From Candidatus Omnitrophota bacterium (lineage in GTDB: Bacteria; Omnitrophota; Gorgyraeia; Duberdicusellales; 4484-171): a DNA stretch of 15,069 nt. The translations under genes and the position numbers were made by a program. Position 1 is the first letter of the stretch. Each line of letters starts with the position of its first letter. The DNA lies in assembly GCA_028702365.1 (NCBI GenBank), contig JAQVOZ010000012.1, positions 1 through 15,069 of the forward strand. Direction: 5' to 3'. The notes under the pieces are model-generated. The model saw nothing but the letters and a program-made list of their open reading frames with translations, did no database searches and was not told the DNA's origin. Shown here one piece after another: positions 7,196 to 13,862 of this stretch.

Positions 7196-7615
7196 ATGCA
7201 ACCAAAGAAAAAACCCGTCGGCGTAATAGTTCTTGGTATGTTTAATCTGGTAGTGTTAGGCATGATCCAGCTTATAACCTTTCTGATGCCGCAAAACTGG
7301 CAAATGATACAGAAGATGCTTAAAGAAAGCGGTATTAACGTTAACTTATCCCCATCCCTGCTAAAAACAATGATTGTTATACAAAGCGTAGTTTCTTTGG
7401 TTTTTATAATTTGCGGAGCAGGGTTGCTCTTTAAGAAAGAATGGGCGAGGAAATTTACCGTATACTTCGCCTTTAGCATAGCCGCTCTGGTATTGATTTC
7501 GGTGTTGCTGTCTCCGGCGTCCATACGCCAGGCGGTAGTACAGATAATTTATCCAGGGATTCTGATTATTTATTTTACAAATAGAAATATCGAAGACTAT
7601 TTTAGAGGGAAATAA
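7196..7615 (+). CDS. Small four-helix membrane protein, unknown function
   Basis: I do not recognise the family. The 139-residue product starts MQPKKKPVG, a positive N-terminus, followed by about four hydrophobic segments: roughly residues 8-30, 59-79, 87-108 and 112-128. A polar stretch (MPQNWQMIQKMLKESGINV) between the first and second could be exposed outside, and the KKEWARK loop after the second is positive, as expected for a cytoplasmic loop. There is no signal peptidase site or catalytic motif. The ATG at 7196 has no clear Shine-Dalgarno and lies just after repeat B. The stop is only 2 bp before the glmS ATG, so the two genes are almost certainly co-transcribed and perhaps translationally coupled. 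That hints at, but does not show, a link to cell-envelope sugar supply. Confidence 0.7.
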   Translation: MQPKKKPVGVIVLGMFNLVVLGMIQLITFLMPQNWQMIQKMLKESGINVNLSPSLLKTMIVIQSVVSLVFIICGAGLLFKKEWARKFTVYFAFSIAALVLISVLLSPASIRQAVVQIIYPGILIIYFTNRNIEDYFRGK

Positions 7616-7617
7616 TT

Positions 7618-9447
7618 ATGTGCGGGATACTTGGTTATATAGGAAAAGAAAGGGCGCTCGGCACGTTTATCGATGGCCTGTCAAGGCTGGAATACCGGGG
7701 GTATGATTCCTGCGGAGTGGTGGGCATAAAGAAAGGGGAGTTTTTCTTAAAGAAGCAGCCCGGCAAAATTCATGACCTCCGCAAGGAATTAAAAAGTTTT
7801 CTTGAGGAGAAATTCCCGATAGGGATTTTTCACACGCGCTGGGCAACCCATGGCCGGCCCAGCGAAGCGAATGCGCACCCGCATCTTGACTGCAAAGGCC
7901 AAATAGCTATAGTCCATAACGGAATTATCGAGAATTACCTTGAACTTAAGGAAGCCCTGGTAAAAGAAGGGCATAAGTTCGTAAGCGAAACCGACACAGA
8001 AGTCGTAGTCCATCTTGTAGAAAAGTTTTACAAGAATTCTCTTAAGGACGCAGTATGCAAGGCCATAAAAAAACTCAACGGTTCTTTTTCGTTGGGTGTT
8101 ATTTCCCTAAAAGACCCAACGCGTTTAATTGCTGTTAGAAAAGGAAGCCCTTTAATTGTGGGGCTTGGCAAAGACGGGAATTTTATTGCTTCAGACATCC
8201 CCGCGATACTGCCTTTCGCCAAAGAAGTAGTGTATTTAAAGGATGAAGAAGTGGCGGTCATCAGGCATAATACTGTCGAAATTTTCCATTTTAAAGGCAA
8301 GCCCGTAAAACTCGAAATAGAAAAAGTTAATATTAAACCCCAGGATGCCGAAAAAAAAGACTTTGAGCATTTTATGCTTAAAGAAATCCATGAACAGCCG
8401 GAAGTGTTAAAAAAAATACTTTCTTTGTATGCAAAAAGAAACGCCATAGAATTCCCTTATATTAATCTGGATGAAAAATATTTAAAGTCGCTTAAGAATA
8501 TTTTTATTACTGCCTGCGGCTCTGCGTATCACGCAGGTTATGTCGCCAAATATTTTCTGGAAAAGTATTGCGATTTGGATGTAGAGATAGATACTTCATC
8601 GGAATTCCGCTACCGCGAGCTTAACATAACTAAAAACGATTTACTTCTTGCAATCTCTCAATCAGGAGAAACTGCGGATACTCTGGCTGCGATAAGGGAC
8701 ATAAAGGGCAACGGAGTAAAAATTGTGGGCGTCTGTAACGTCGAAGGCTCAACTTTAACCAAGGAAAGCCACGGCCTCATTTTTACTCACGCAGGGCCGG
8801 AAATAGGGGTTGCCTCAACAAAAGCTTATACGGCTCAAATCATGGCGCTTCTTTTGCTGGCGTTACATATAGGTAAAATAAGAAATACAATTGCCGAGAA
8901 AGATTTTAAAGAAATGCTTGAAGAGCTTAGAATGATACCTGAGTATCAGAAAGATATTTTAACAAAGACGGGCGAAGTTAAAAAAATCGCCAAAGAGTTT
9001 TCTAAATTCGGCTGTTTTCTATTTCTGGGAAGAGGCATAAATTATCCTTCAGCCTTGGAGGGCGCCTTAAAATTAAAGGAAATTTCCTATATCCCTGCCG
9101 AAGGCTATCCGGCCGGAGAAATGAAGCACGGGCCAATTGCGTTAATCGATGAATACAGGGGCGTTGTCTGCATAGCGCCAAAGGATTTTCTTTATGAAAA
9201 GATGATTTCTAACATGCAGGAAATAAGAGCGAGAAAAGGAAAAGTACTTGCGATAGTAAATTACGGCGACTCCCAAGCCTCACGCTTAAGCGACGCAGTA
9301 ATCTACTGCCCTCAGCTTAAAAATACCGACTTTTCTCCCATGCTCGTTGCGGTGGGCTTGCAGCTTTTTGCATATTATGTTGCAAAAAATTTAGGCTACG
9401 AAATAGACCAGCCAAGGAATTTAGCGAAATCGGTTACCGTTGAATAG
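7618..9447 (+). CDS. glmS: Glutamine--fructose-6-phosphate aminotransferase (isomerizing)
   Basis: GlmS makes glucosamine-6-phosphate from fructose-6-phosphate and glutamine, the first committed step to UDP-GlcNAc for peptidoglycan and lipopolysaccharide. At 609 residues it is full length. Cys2 (MCGILGYIG) becomes the N-terminal nucleophile of the class II glutaminase domain (to about residue 215), with RWATHGRPSEANAHPH and HNGIIENY as further glutaminase motifs. Two SIS sugar-isomerase domains follow, with TACGSAYHAG, SQSGETADT and the second-domain LGRGINYPSALEGALKLKE and EMKHGPIALI. The C-terminus DQPRNLAKSVTVE is the canonical ending. A good Shine-Dalgarno, GAGGGA (7605-7610), stands 7 nt before the ATG. 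The 2-bp gap upstream leaves no room for a glmS ribozyme directly before the gene. Confidence 0.97.
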   Translation: MCGILGYIGKERALGTFIDGLSRLEYRGYDSCGVVGIKKGEFFLKKQPGKIHDLRKELKSFLEEKFPIGIFHTRWATHGRPSEANAHPHLDCKGQIAIVHNGIIENYLELKEALVKEGHKFVSETDTEVVVHLVEKFYKNSLKDAVCKAIKKLNGSFSLGVISLKDPTRLIAVRKGSPLIVGLGKDGNFIASDIPAILPFAKEVVYLKDEEVAVIRHNTVEIFHFKGKPVKLEIEKVNIKPQDAEKKDFEHFMLKEIHEQPEVLKKILSLYAKRNAIEFPYINLDEKYLKSLKNIFITACGSAYHAGYVAKYFLEKYCDLDVEIDTSSEFRYRELNITKNDLLLAISQSGETADTLAAIRDIKGNGVKIVGVCNVEGSTLTKESHGLIFTHAGPEIGVASTKAYTAQIMALLLLALHIGKIRNTIAEKDFKEMLEELRMIPEYQKDILTKTGEVKKIAKEFSKFGCFLFLGRGINYPSALEGALKLKEISYIPAEGYPAGEMKHGPIALIDEYRGVVCIAPKDFLYEKMISNMQEIRARKGKVLAIVNYGDSQASRLSDAVIYCPQLKNTDFSPMLVAVGLQLFAYYVAKNLGYEIDQPRNLAKSVTVE

Positions 9448-9459
9448 GAATGGTATAAG

Positions 9460-9541
9460 TGTACAGTTTACTGTTTACAGTGTACAGTAAAAACCGTAAG
9501 GGTTATTTTTCTACTGTAAACCGTACACCGTTAACTGTAAA
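9460..9541 (+). repeat. Heptamer dyad repeat C (glmS-rsmI gap)
   Basis: The left arm is four consecutive 7-mers: TGTACAG (9460-9466), TTTACTG, TTTACAG, TGTACAG (ending 9487). The right arm is four inverse 7-mers: CTGTAAA (9514-9520), CCGTACA, CCGTTAA, CTGTAAA (ending 9541). The arms 9457-9489 and 9512-9544 pair at 26 of 33 positions. The loop includes a small hairpin, AACC-GTAAG-GGTT (9492-9504), shortly followed by a run of five T (9506-9510), which could terminate weakly. The element ends 5 bp before the rsmI ATG and fills nearly the whole gap. Confidence 0.75.
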
Positions 9542-9546
9542 CTATT

Positions 9547-10227
9547 ATGTTATATATAGTTGCTACCCCCATAGGTAATCTTGAAGACATAACGCTTCGT
9601 GCCATCCGTATACTTAAAGAGGCAGATTTGGTTCTGGCAGAAGATACGCGTAAAACCGGATTTTTACTCTCGCATTTCGGCATAAAAAAGCCGCTGGTTA
9701 GTTTTTTCGAGCACAGTGAAATAAAAAAAATTCCCTGGGTAATTGAAGAGCTAAAATCCGGAAAAAATATAGCTCTTGTTTCCGACGCAGGCACTCCAAC
9801 GCTTTCCGACCCCGGATATAAGCTGGTAAGGGAGTGCAGGAAAGAAAAGCTGCCAATTGCAGTAATCCCCGGAGCCTCCAGTATCACGGCAGCCCTTGCA
9901 AGCACTTCCATACCGCACGATAAATTCATATTTTTAGGCTACCTGCCCAGAAAACACAACGAACGCGTAAGATTGTTCGAAAAACTTAGGGGGCTTGAAG
10001 CTGCTATTGTTTTTTTTGAATCGCCTTTTAGGGTTTTGGCATCTTTGCAAGACCTTAAAGAAATAACCGGGAATGTCAAGATAGCTTTGGCAAGGGAACT
10101 GACAAAAAAATTCGAAGAAGTATTTGAATCCACCATAGACGAGGCAATATTGCACTTTACAAAATCAAAACCAAAAGGCGAATTCGTCGTTATCCTCGAC
10201 GGCAAAACGCTTGGCGCGGCTGCCTAG
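9547..10227 (+). CDS. rsmI: 16S rRNA (cytidine(1402)-2'-O)-methyltransferase
   Basis: RsmI uses S-adenosylmethionine to 2'-O-methylate C1402 in the decoding centre of 16S rRNA. The tetrapyrrole-methylase fold motifs are all present in order: YIVATPIGNLEDITLRA at the N-terminus, LAEDTRKTGFLLSHFGI, ALVSDAGTPTLSDPG, VIPGASSITAALASTS with the PHDKFIFLGYLPRK that follows, and FFESPFRVLASL. At 226 residues it is on the short side: the C-terminal extension seen in many homologues (270-290 residues) is missing, and the protein stops soon after the core strand GEFVVILDGK. The ATG at 9547 lies 5 bp after repeat C with no Shine-Dalgarno. It is followed by the pyr operon promoter 7 bp after its stop codon. 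Confidence 0.95.
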   Translation: MLYIVATPIGNLEDITLRAIRILKEADLVLAEDTRKTGFLLSHFGIKKPLVSFFEHSEIKKIPWVIEELKSGKNIALVSDAGTPTLSDPGYKLVRECRKEKLPIAVIPGASSITAALASTSIPHDKFIFLGYLPRKHNERVRLFEKLRGLEAAIVFFESPFRVLASLQDLKEITGNVKIALARELTKKFEEVFESTIDEAILHFTKSKPKGEFVVILDGKTLGAAA

Positions 10228-10234
10228 ATTACCC

Positions 10235-10263
10235 TTGACATTTCCTGCCACATAGGGTATATT
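10235..10263 (+). promoter_or_regulatory. pyr operon promoter
   Basis: A perfect -35 TTGACA (10235-10240) is separated by exactly 17 bp from TATATT (10258-10263, 5 of 6 to TATAAT). Transcription would start near 10269-10270, just ahead of the PyrR-binding hairpin. This is the strongest promoter in the window. Confidence 0.85.
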
Positions 10264-10271
10264 TTATGAAA

Positions 10272-10302
10272 CCTTTAAGCTGGTCCAGCGAGGCTGGCAA
10301 GG
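10272..10302 (+). promoter_or_regulatory. PyrR-binding RNA hairpin (anti-antiterminator)
   Basis: The leader contains GGTCCAGCGAGGCT (10282-10295), matching the known PyrR-binding consensus ARUCCNGNGAGGYU at 13 of 14 positions. CC/GG can close a small loop AGCGA. A lower stem CCTT (10272-10275) pairs with AAGG (10299-10302), with a purine-rich internal bulge between, as in Bacillus binding loops. By the established mechanism, UMP-bound PyrR stabilises this hairpin so the downstream terminator forms and operon transcription stops. Confidence 0.85.
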
Positions 10303-10342
10303 GGACAAAATGATTATAATACCAGAAAACAATATAACTATA

Positions 10343-10376
10343 ACCCCGTACTCAAAAGGTACGGGGTATTTTTTTT
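10343..10376 (+). terminator. Intrinsic terminator of the pyr attenuator
   Basis: ACCCCGTAC (10343-10351) pairs perfectly with GTACGGGGT (10359-10367) around a 7-nt loop, followed by A and then eight T (10369-10376). A possible antiterminator would pair GGGG (10301-10304, the 3' side of the PyrR hairpin) with CCCC (10344-10347), helped by TTATA/TATAA; that alternative is inferred, not certain. Confidence 0.92.
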
Positions 10377-10496
10377 AATGAGCACATTGCTTTTCCAAGC
10401 GACCAAAGGGACTGCAGAAAAAATGATAGTGCGAATTAGCCCTGTACCGTGCGAACAAGATGAGCTCTGGTGCAGGGTAAAAGGCAGAATGTAAAC
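10377..10496 (+). promoter_or_regulatory. Unassigned structured leader segment between attenuator and pyrR
   Basis: About 120 nt lie between the terminator and the pyrR ATG. They hold a stem CCCTGTACC (10440-10448) with GGTGCAGGG (10469-10477), 9 bp with one wobble and a 20-nt loop. An outer CTGC/GCAG pair (10412-10415 with 10484-10487) encloses it. A direct repeat GTGCGAA occurs at 10429 and 10449. A frame of 38 codons runs from ATG 10378 to TAA 10494, 2 bp before pyrR. I cannot match it to a known riboswitch. It could be a second control element, a leader peptide, or unconstrained spacer. Confidence 0.35.
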
Positions 10497-11045
10497 ATGA
10501 GCCAGTTTAAAGAAAAAGCAAAAATATTAAACGCTGAAGAAATAAAACGCATCCTCCAGCGGCTTACGCATCAAATTCTGGAAAGCGCCCCGGCGCTTAC
10601 AGACATTGTCTTGGTAGGCATACAAACCAGAGGGGTCTATCTTGCCAGGCGAATACAATCTATTTTCAAGGAGACAGAAGGGGTAGATATACCGCTTGGG
10701 ACGCTCGATATAACTTTATACCGCGATGACCTTACTACAGTCGGGGTGCGCCCGGTGGTTAAAGAAACAAAAATAGATTTTGATTTGACCGATAAGGTGG
10801 TCGTGCTTATAGACGACGTGCTTTTTACGGGCCGTACCATACGCGCCGCGCTTGATGAACTTATGGATTTCGGCCGGCCCAAAATCGTTACGCTTCTTGT
10901 TTTAATTGACAGAGGCCACAGAGAGCTGCCAATAAGAGCGGATTTTGTGGGTAAAAATATTCCTACTTCCAACAACGAAACCGTCGAGGTGCGGCTCTCT
11001 GAGCTTGACGGGCTTGATGAGGTTGCCATAGGTGAGAAAGTCTAA
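10497..11045 (+). CDS. pyrR: PyrR bifunctional pyr operon attenuation protein / uracil phosphoribosyltransferase
   Basis: PyrR binds the pyr mRNA leader when UMP is plentiful and also has (often weak) uracil phosphoribosyltransferase activity. The phosphoribosyltransferase signature VVLIDDVLFTGRTIRAALDEL carries the paired Asp106-Asp107 and the PRPP loop TGRT. Other PyrR hallmarks are the start KAKILNAEEIKRILQRLTHQI, VGIQTRGVYLARRI, LDITLYRDD and the LVLIDRGHRELPIRADFVGKNIPTS block. At 182 residues from the ATG at 10497 it has the usual length; a GTG at 10470 in the same frame would add nine residues unlike the family. A matching PyrR-binding hairpin and terminator lie upstream, so the gene probably regulates its own operon. 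The end overlaps pyrB by 14 bp. Confidence 0.95.
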   Translation: MSQFKEKAKILNAEEIKRILQRLTHQILESAPALTDIVLVGIQTRGVYLARRIQSIFKETEGVDIPLGTLDITLYRDDLTTVGVRPVVKETKIDFDLTDKVVVLIDDVLFTGRTIRAALDELMDFGRPKIVTLLVLIDRGHRELPIRADFVGKNIPTSNNETVEVRLSELDGLDEVAIGEKV

Positions 11046-11991
11046 CAATATAAATTGGACGAAGAAAGACCTCCTTGATTTAGAAAATTTAAGCAAGGAA
11101 GAAATAGAATTAATACTGCAGACAGCAGCTTCTTTTAAGGAAGTTTCAACAAGAGAGATTAAAAAAGTGCCTGCCTTACGCGGCAAAACCGTAGTCAATC
11201 TTTTCTATGAGCCTTCCACCCGCACGCGCATATCGTTTGAAGTGGCCGCAAAAAGGCTTTCTGCGGATGTTATAAATATTTCTACAGAAACCTCAAGCGT
11301 GCGTAAAGGGGAAACCCTTATAGATACCGGAAAAAACATAGAAGCGCTCAGGGTTGACATTATTATAATGCGGCACAACTATTCGGGCGCTGCAGTTATG
11401 CTTGCAAGGCAGCTTAAAGCGAGCGTGGTAAATGCGGGAGACGGCTGGCACGAGCATCCAACGCAGGCGCTTTTGGATATGTTTACGCTGCGCGAAAAAT
11501 TAGGCCGGCTGGAAGGCTTAAACGTAAGCATAGTCGGCGACATAGCGCATTCGCGCGTTGCGCGTTCGAATATCTGGGGGCTCATGAAGTTAGGCGCTCG
11601 CGTTACTGTCTGCGCGCCAAAAATCCTTATACCGCCCGCAATTGAACAGATGGGCGTGCGCGTTTCTCATAATATCGAAGAAGCCCTGGCAGGCGCGGAT
11701 GCCATAAATGTTTTGCGCATGCAGTTTGAACGCGACAAGGAAAAAGCTTTCCCCAGCCAGCTCGAATATTTTAAAAGTTTCGGTATAACAAAAGAAAGGC
11801 TTAAAAGCGCGAAAAAAGATATTATCGTAATGCACCCGGGCCCCATTAACCGCGGGATTGAAATATCTTCCGATGTGGCTGACGGAGGAAATTCCGTTAT
11901 CTTAGAACAGGTTACAAACGGAATAGCCGTACGTATGGCGGTACTTTTCCTGGTTGCGCAGGCCAATGATTATATAAAAACCAAAAAATAA
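11032..11991 (+). CDS. pyrB: Aspartate carbamoyltransferase catalytic subunit
   Basis: PyrB condenses carbamoyl phosphate with aspartate to give carbamoyl aspartate, the second step of UMP synthesis. The carbamoyl-phosphate signature STRTR is at residues 62-66 (FYEPSTRTRISFE). HPTQ is at 142-145 and HPGPINRG, which binds the product side, at 268-275. The 319-residue length is normal for the catalytic chain; no regulatory pyrI gene is in the window. The GTG start at 11032 is supported by GATGAGG (11016-11022), 9 nt upstream, and lies inside the end of pyrR, indicating coupled translation. pyrC follows after 1 bp. A longer start is not needed, since the N-terminal helix (KDLLDLENLSKEEIELIL) is already complete. 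Confidence 0.96.
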   Translation: MRKSNNINWTKKDLLDLENLSKEEIELILQTAASFKEVSTREIKKVPALRGKTVVNLFYEPSTRTRISFEVAAKRLSADVINISTETSSVRKGETLIDTGKNIEALRVDIIIMRHNYSGAAVMLARQLKASVVNAGDGWHEHPTQALLDMFTLREKLGRLEGLNVSIVGDIAHSRVARSNIWGLMKLGARVTVCAPKILIPPAIEQMGVRVSHNIEEALAGADAINVLRMQFERDKEKAFPSQLEYFKSFGITKERLKSAKKDIIVMHPGPINRGIEISSDVADGGNSVILEQVTNGIAVRMAVLFLVAQANDYIKTKK

Positions 11992-11992
11992 A

Positions 11993-13282
11993 ATGAAACT
12001 AATTATTAAAAACGGGCATGTGATCTCTCCGGCGGATAACTTAAACGATGTCTGCGATATTGTGGTGCAGGATAATAAAATACTTAAAATAGGGAAAAAC
12101 CTTAAAGAAATTGCGGACAACACAATTGACGCCAAAGACAAAATAGTAATGCCCGGGATAGTCGATATGCATGTCCATTTAAGAGAGCCCGGCAGAGAGG
12201 ATAAAGAAACTGTCTCTTCCGGCACGCTTGCCGCAATTGCCGGAGGAGTTACCACCGTAGTCAGCATGCCCAATACCCTCATTCCGATAGACTCAATTGA
12301 AAATATAAAACTTTTAAAGGGTATTATCGAGAAAAAAGCCCAGGCAAATGTTTTTATCTGCGCGGCAATCACCAAAGAAAGAGCGGGTAGAGAATTAACA
12401 GACATAATGAAGTTCAAGAAAGAAGGCGTTGTCGCTATCTCCGACGACGGCGCATCCGTAGATAGCGCCGAGGTAATGTTAAAGGCGCTTAAAAAAGCTA
12501 AAGACGCAAAGCTTGTTATAATCTGCCACTCGGAGGATAAATTCCTTTCCGCAAGCGGCGTGGTTAATCTCGGATTTACATCAACAAAAATGGGCCTGCG
12601 CGGAATTTCCAAAGAGTCTGAGTATAAGCGGGTGAAACGCGATATAGACCTGGCAGAAAAAATAAACGCTAGCTTGCATATTACTCACGTGAGCTGCCTT
12701 GAATCGGTTGAGATAATTGCTAAAGCAAAAAAGAAAGGAGTTGCGGTTACTGCCGATACCACCCCGCATTATTTTGCACTTAGCGAAGAGGCGGTCTGGG
12801 GGTATGATCCGAATTTAAAAATGAACCCACCGCTAAGGACAAAAGACGATGTTTTGGCGATAAGAGAGGCCCTTAAACAGGGGGTAATAGACGCGATAGC
12901 TTCAGACCATGCGCCACATACGGAGAACGAAAAAGAAATAGAGTTTGAACGCGCAGAATTCGGAGTAATAGGGCTTGAAACGGAGCTTTCTTGCGCAATA
13001 ACATACCTTGTTGACGAAAAAATTCTGGATATGAGCGAGCTGGTTAAAAAAATGGCAATAAATCCCGCGAAGATTCTCGGAATAAACAGGGGGACTTTAG
13101 GCGTTGGCCGGCCCGCTGATATTATTGTAGTTTCCAAAGACAAAGAATGGGTTGTCAAAAAAAACAGCTTTCATTCAAAATCAAAAAACAGCGCATTCCT
13201 GGGTAAAAACCTTAAGGGCGTTGTTGAGTGCACTATTCTGGGCGGGAAAATCGCTTACGTAAATACAAACAGTCATAAATAA
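11993..13282 (+). CDS. pyrC: Dihydroorotase, class I
   Basis: Dihydroorotase cyclises carbamoyl aspartate to dihydroorotate, the third step of pyrimidine synthesis. The 429-residue length and MHVHLREPGREDKET (His60, His62) mark a class I enzyme of the cyclic amidohydrolase superfamily. Further metal and active-site residues are visible: Asp151 in ISDDGA (class I enzymes use an Asp here instead of carboxylated Lys), His179 in CHSED, His232 in HITHVSC, and Asp305 in ASDHAPHT. The first strand pattern LIIKNGHVISPADNLNDVCDIVV is typical of the family's split beta-sandwich. The ATG lies 1 bp after the pyrB stop with no Shine-Dalgarno, so translation probably depends on coupling. All key residues are kept, so it should be active rather than a PyrC-like pseudoenzyme. 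Confidence 0.96.
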   Translation: MKLIIKNGHVISPADNLNDVCDIVVQDNKILKIGKNLKEIADNTIDAKDKIVMPGIVDMHVHLREPGREDKETVSSGTLAAIAGGVTTVVSMPNTLIPIDSIENIKLLKGIIEKKAQANVFICAAITKERAGRELTDIMKFKKEGVVAISDDGASVDSAEVMLKALKKAKDAKLVIICHSEDKFLSASGVVNLGFTSTKMGLRGISKESEYKRVKRDIDLAEKINASLHITHVSCLESVEIIAKAKKKGVAVTADTTPHYFALSEEAVWGYDPNLKMNPPLRTKDDVLAIREALKQGVIDAIASDHAPHTENEKEIEFERAEFGVIGLETELSCAITYLVDEKILDMSELVKKMAINPAKILGINRGTLGVGRPADIIVVSKDKEWVVKKNSFHSKSKNSAFLGKNLKGVVECTILGGKIAYVNTNSHK

Positions 13283-13323
13283 TCCGGCTAATTTGCATAA
13301 GCGCGAATCCGATATATTCATGC

Positions 13324-13773
13324 ATGAAGTTTATAGTAACAAAAGAATTAGGCAAGCTTGCAAGGTGGCTTAGGCTTATAGGATTTGATACGGTTTACTA
13401 CGATAAGGAAAGCAAGGGTACGCTGATAATTCAGGCCTTACGCGACGACAGAATAATTATAACCCGGACCAAAGAAAAGATAGACGACTTGCAAAAGAAA
13501 ACAATAATTGTAACTAACGATTACGTAAAAGAACAGCTTAAGGAAGTTATAGAAAAGGCAAAACTTAAAATTGAAGAAGAAAAAATGTTTAGCCGCTGCA
13601 CGCTGTGCAATTGCGTGCTGGTTGCGGCTTGCAAAGAAGAGATAAAAACGTTTGTCCCCGAGCGCGTTTACGGCCAGCAAACAGTTTTTAAAAAATGCGA
13701 AACCTGCGGCAAGGTTTACTGGCAGGGGAGCCATCTTGAGAAAGTTAGAAAAGTAATGGCAGAAATTAAATAA
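13324..13773 (+). CDS. Mut7-C PIN-like domain protein with zinc ribbon, possibly inactive
   Basis: The 149-residue protein matches the Mut7-C layout: KELGKLARWLRLIGFDTVYY at the start, RIIITR in the second part, VKEQLKEV, then a C-terminal zinc ribbon CTLC (92-95) and CETCGKVYWQGSH (from 125). Family members are thought to be PIN-like RNA nucleases. The first conserved Asp (usually V/A-D-x-x-LG near residue 6) is Thr6 (IVTKELG). The Asp of the usual LTRD motif is Thr49 (ITRTKEK). If both are truly catalytic positions, the nuclease is dead while RNA or zinc binding remains. The gene starts 41 bp after pyrC; the ATG lacks a Shine-Dalgarno. It may be the last gene of the pyr transcript, or separate. 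The family call is good; the biological role is unknown. Confidence 0.8.
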   Translation: MKFIVTKELGKLARWLRLIGFDTVYYDKESKGTLIIQALRDDRIIITRTKEKIDDLQKKTIIVTNDYVKEQLKEVIEKAKLKIEEEKMFSRCTLCNCVLVAACKEEIKTFVPERVYGQQTVFKKCETCGKVYWQGSHLEKVRKVMAEIK

Positions 13774-13776
13774 AAG

Positions 13777-13847
13777 TTTACAGTTAACAGTATACAGTTT
13801 GCAGCTATTGGACTGTAAGCCGTAAACAGTAAACTGTAAACTGCCGA
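13777..13847 (+). repeat. Heptamer dyad repeat D (Mut7-C - endoQ gap)
   Basis: The left arm is four consecutive 7-mers ending CAG: TTTACAG (13777-13783), TTAACAG, TATACAG, TTTGCAG (ending 13804). The right arm is CTGTAAG (13813-13819), CCGTAAA, CAGTAAA, CTGTAAA, CTGCCGA (ending 13847). Arms 13775-13804 and 13813-13842 pair at 24 of 30 positions around an 8-nt loop. Consensus TTTACAG is shared with repeat C. It starts 3 bp after the upstream stop codon and leaves just enough room for a Shine-Dalgarno before the next gene. Confidence 0.78.
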
Positions 13848-13862
13848 ATGAAGTGAGGCAAA

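Noticed and set aside
7500..7617. glmS ribozyme upstream of glmS
   Set aside because: The region is fully coding for the membrane protein, with only 2 bp between the genes, and I saw no ribozyme core.
10378..10494. A 38-codon frame with ATG directly after the pyr terminator
   Set aside because: An open frame this short arises often by chance, its only ribosome-site-like GGGG is part of the terminator stem, and I recognise no family. I kept it as an observation about the leader, not as a gene.
13293..13318. Promoter for the Mut7-C gene (TTGCAT and TATATT)
   Set aside because: The spacer is only 14 bp and the start would fall at the ATG itself; too weak to list.
4255..13847. Heptamer dyads as CRISPR arrays or as REP elements of RAYT transposases
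   Set aside because: There are no spacers of constant length between identical repeats as in CRISPR, and the palindromes lack the GTAG foot typical of REP sequences. No cas or transposase gene is in the window.
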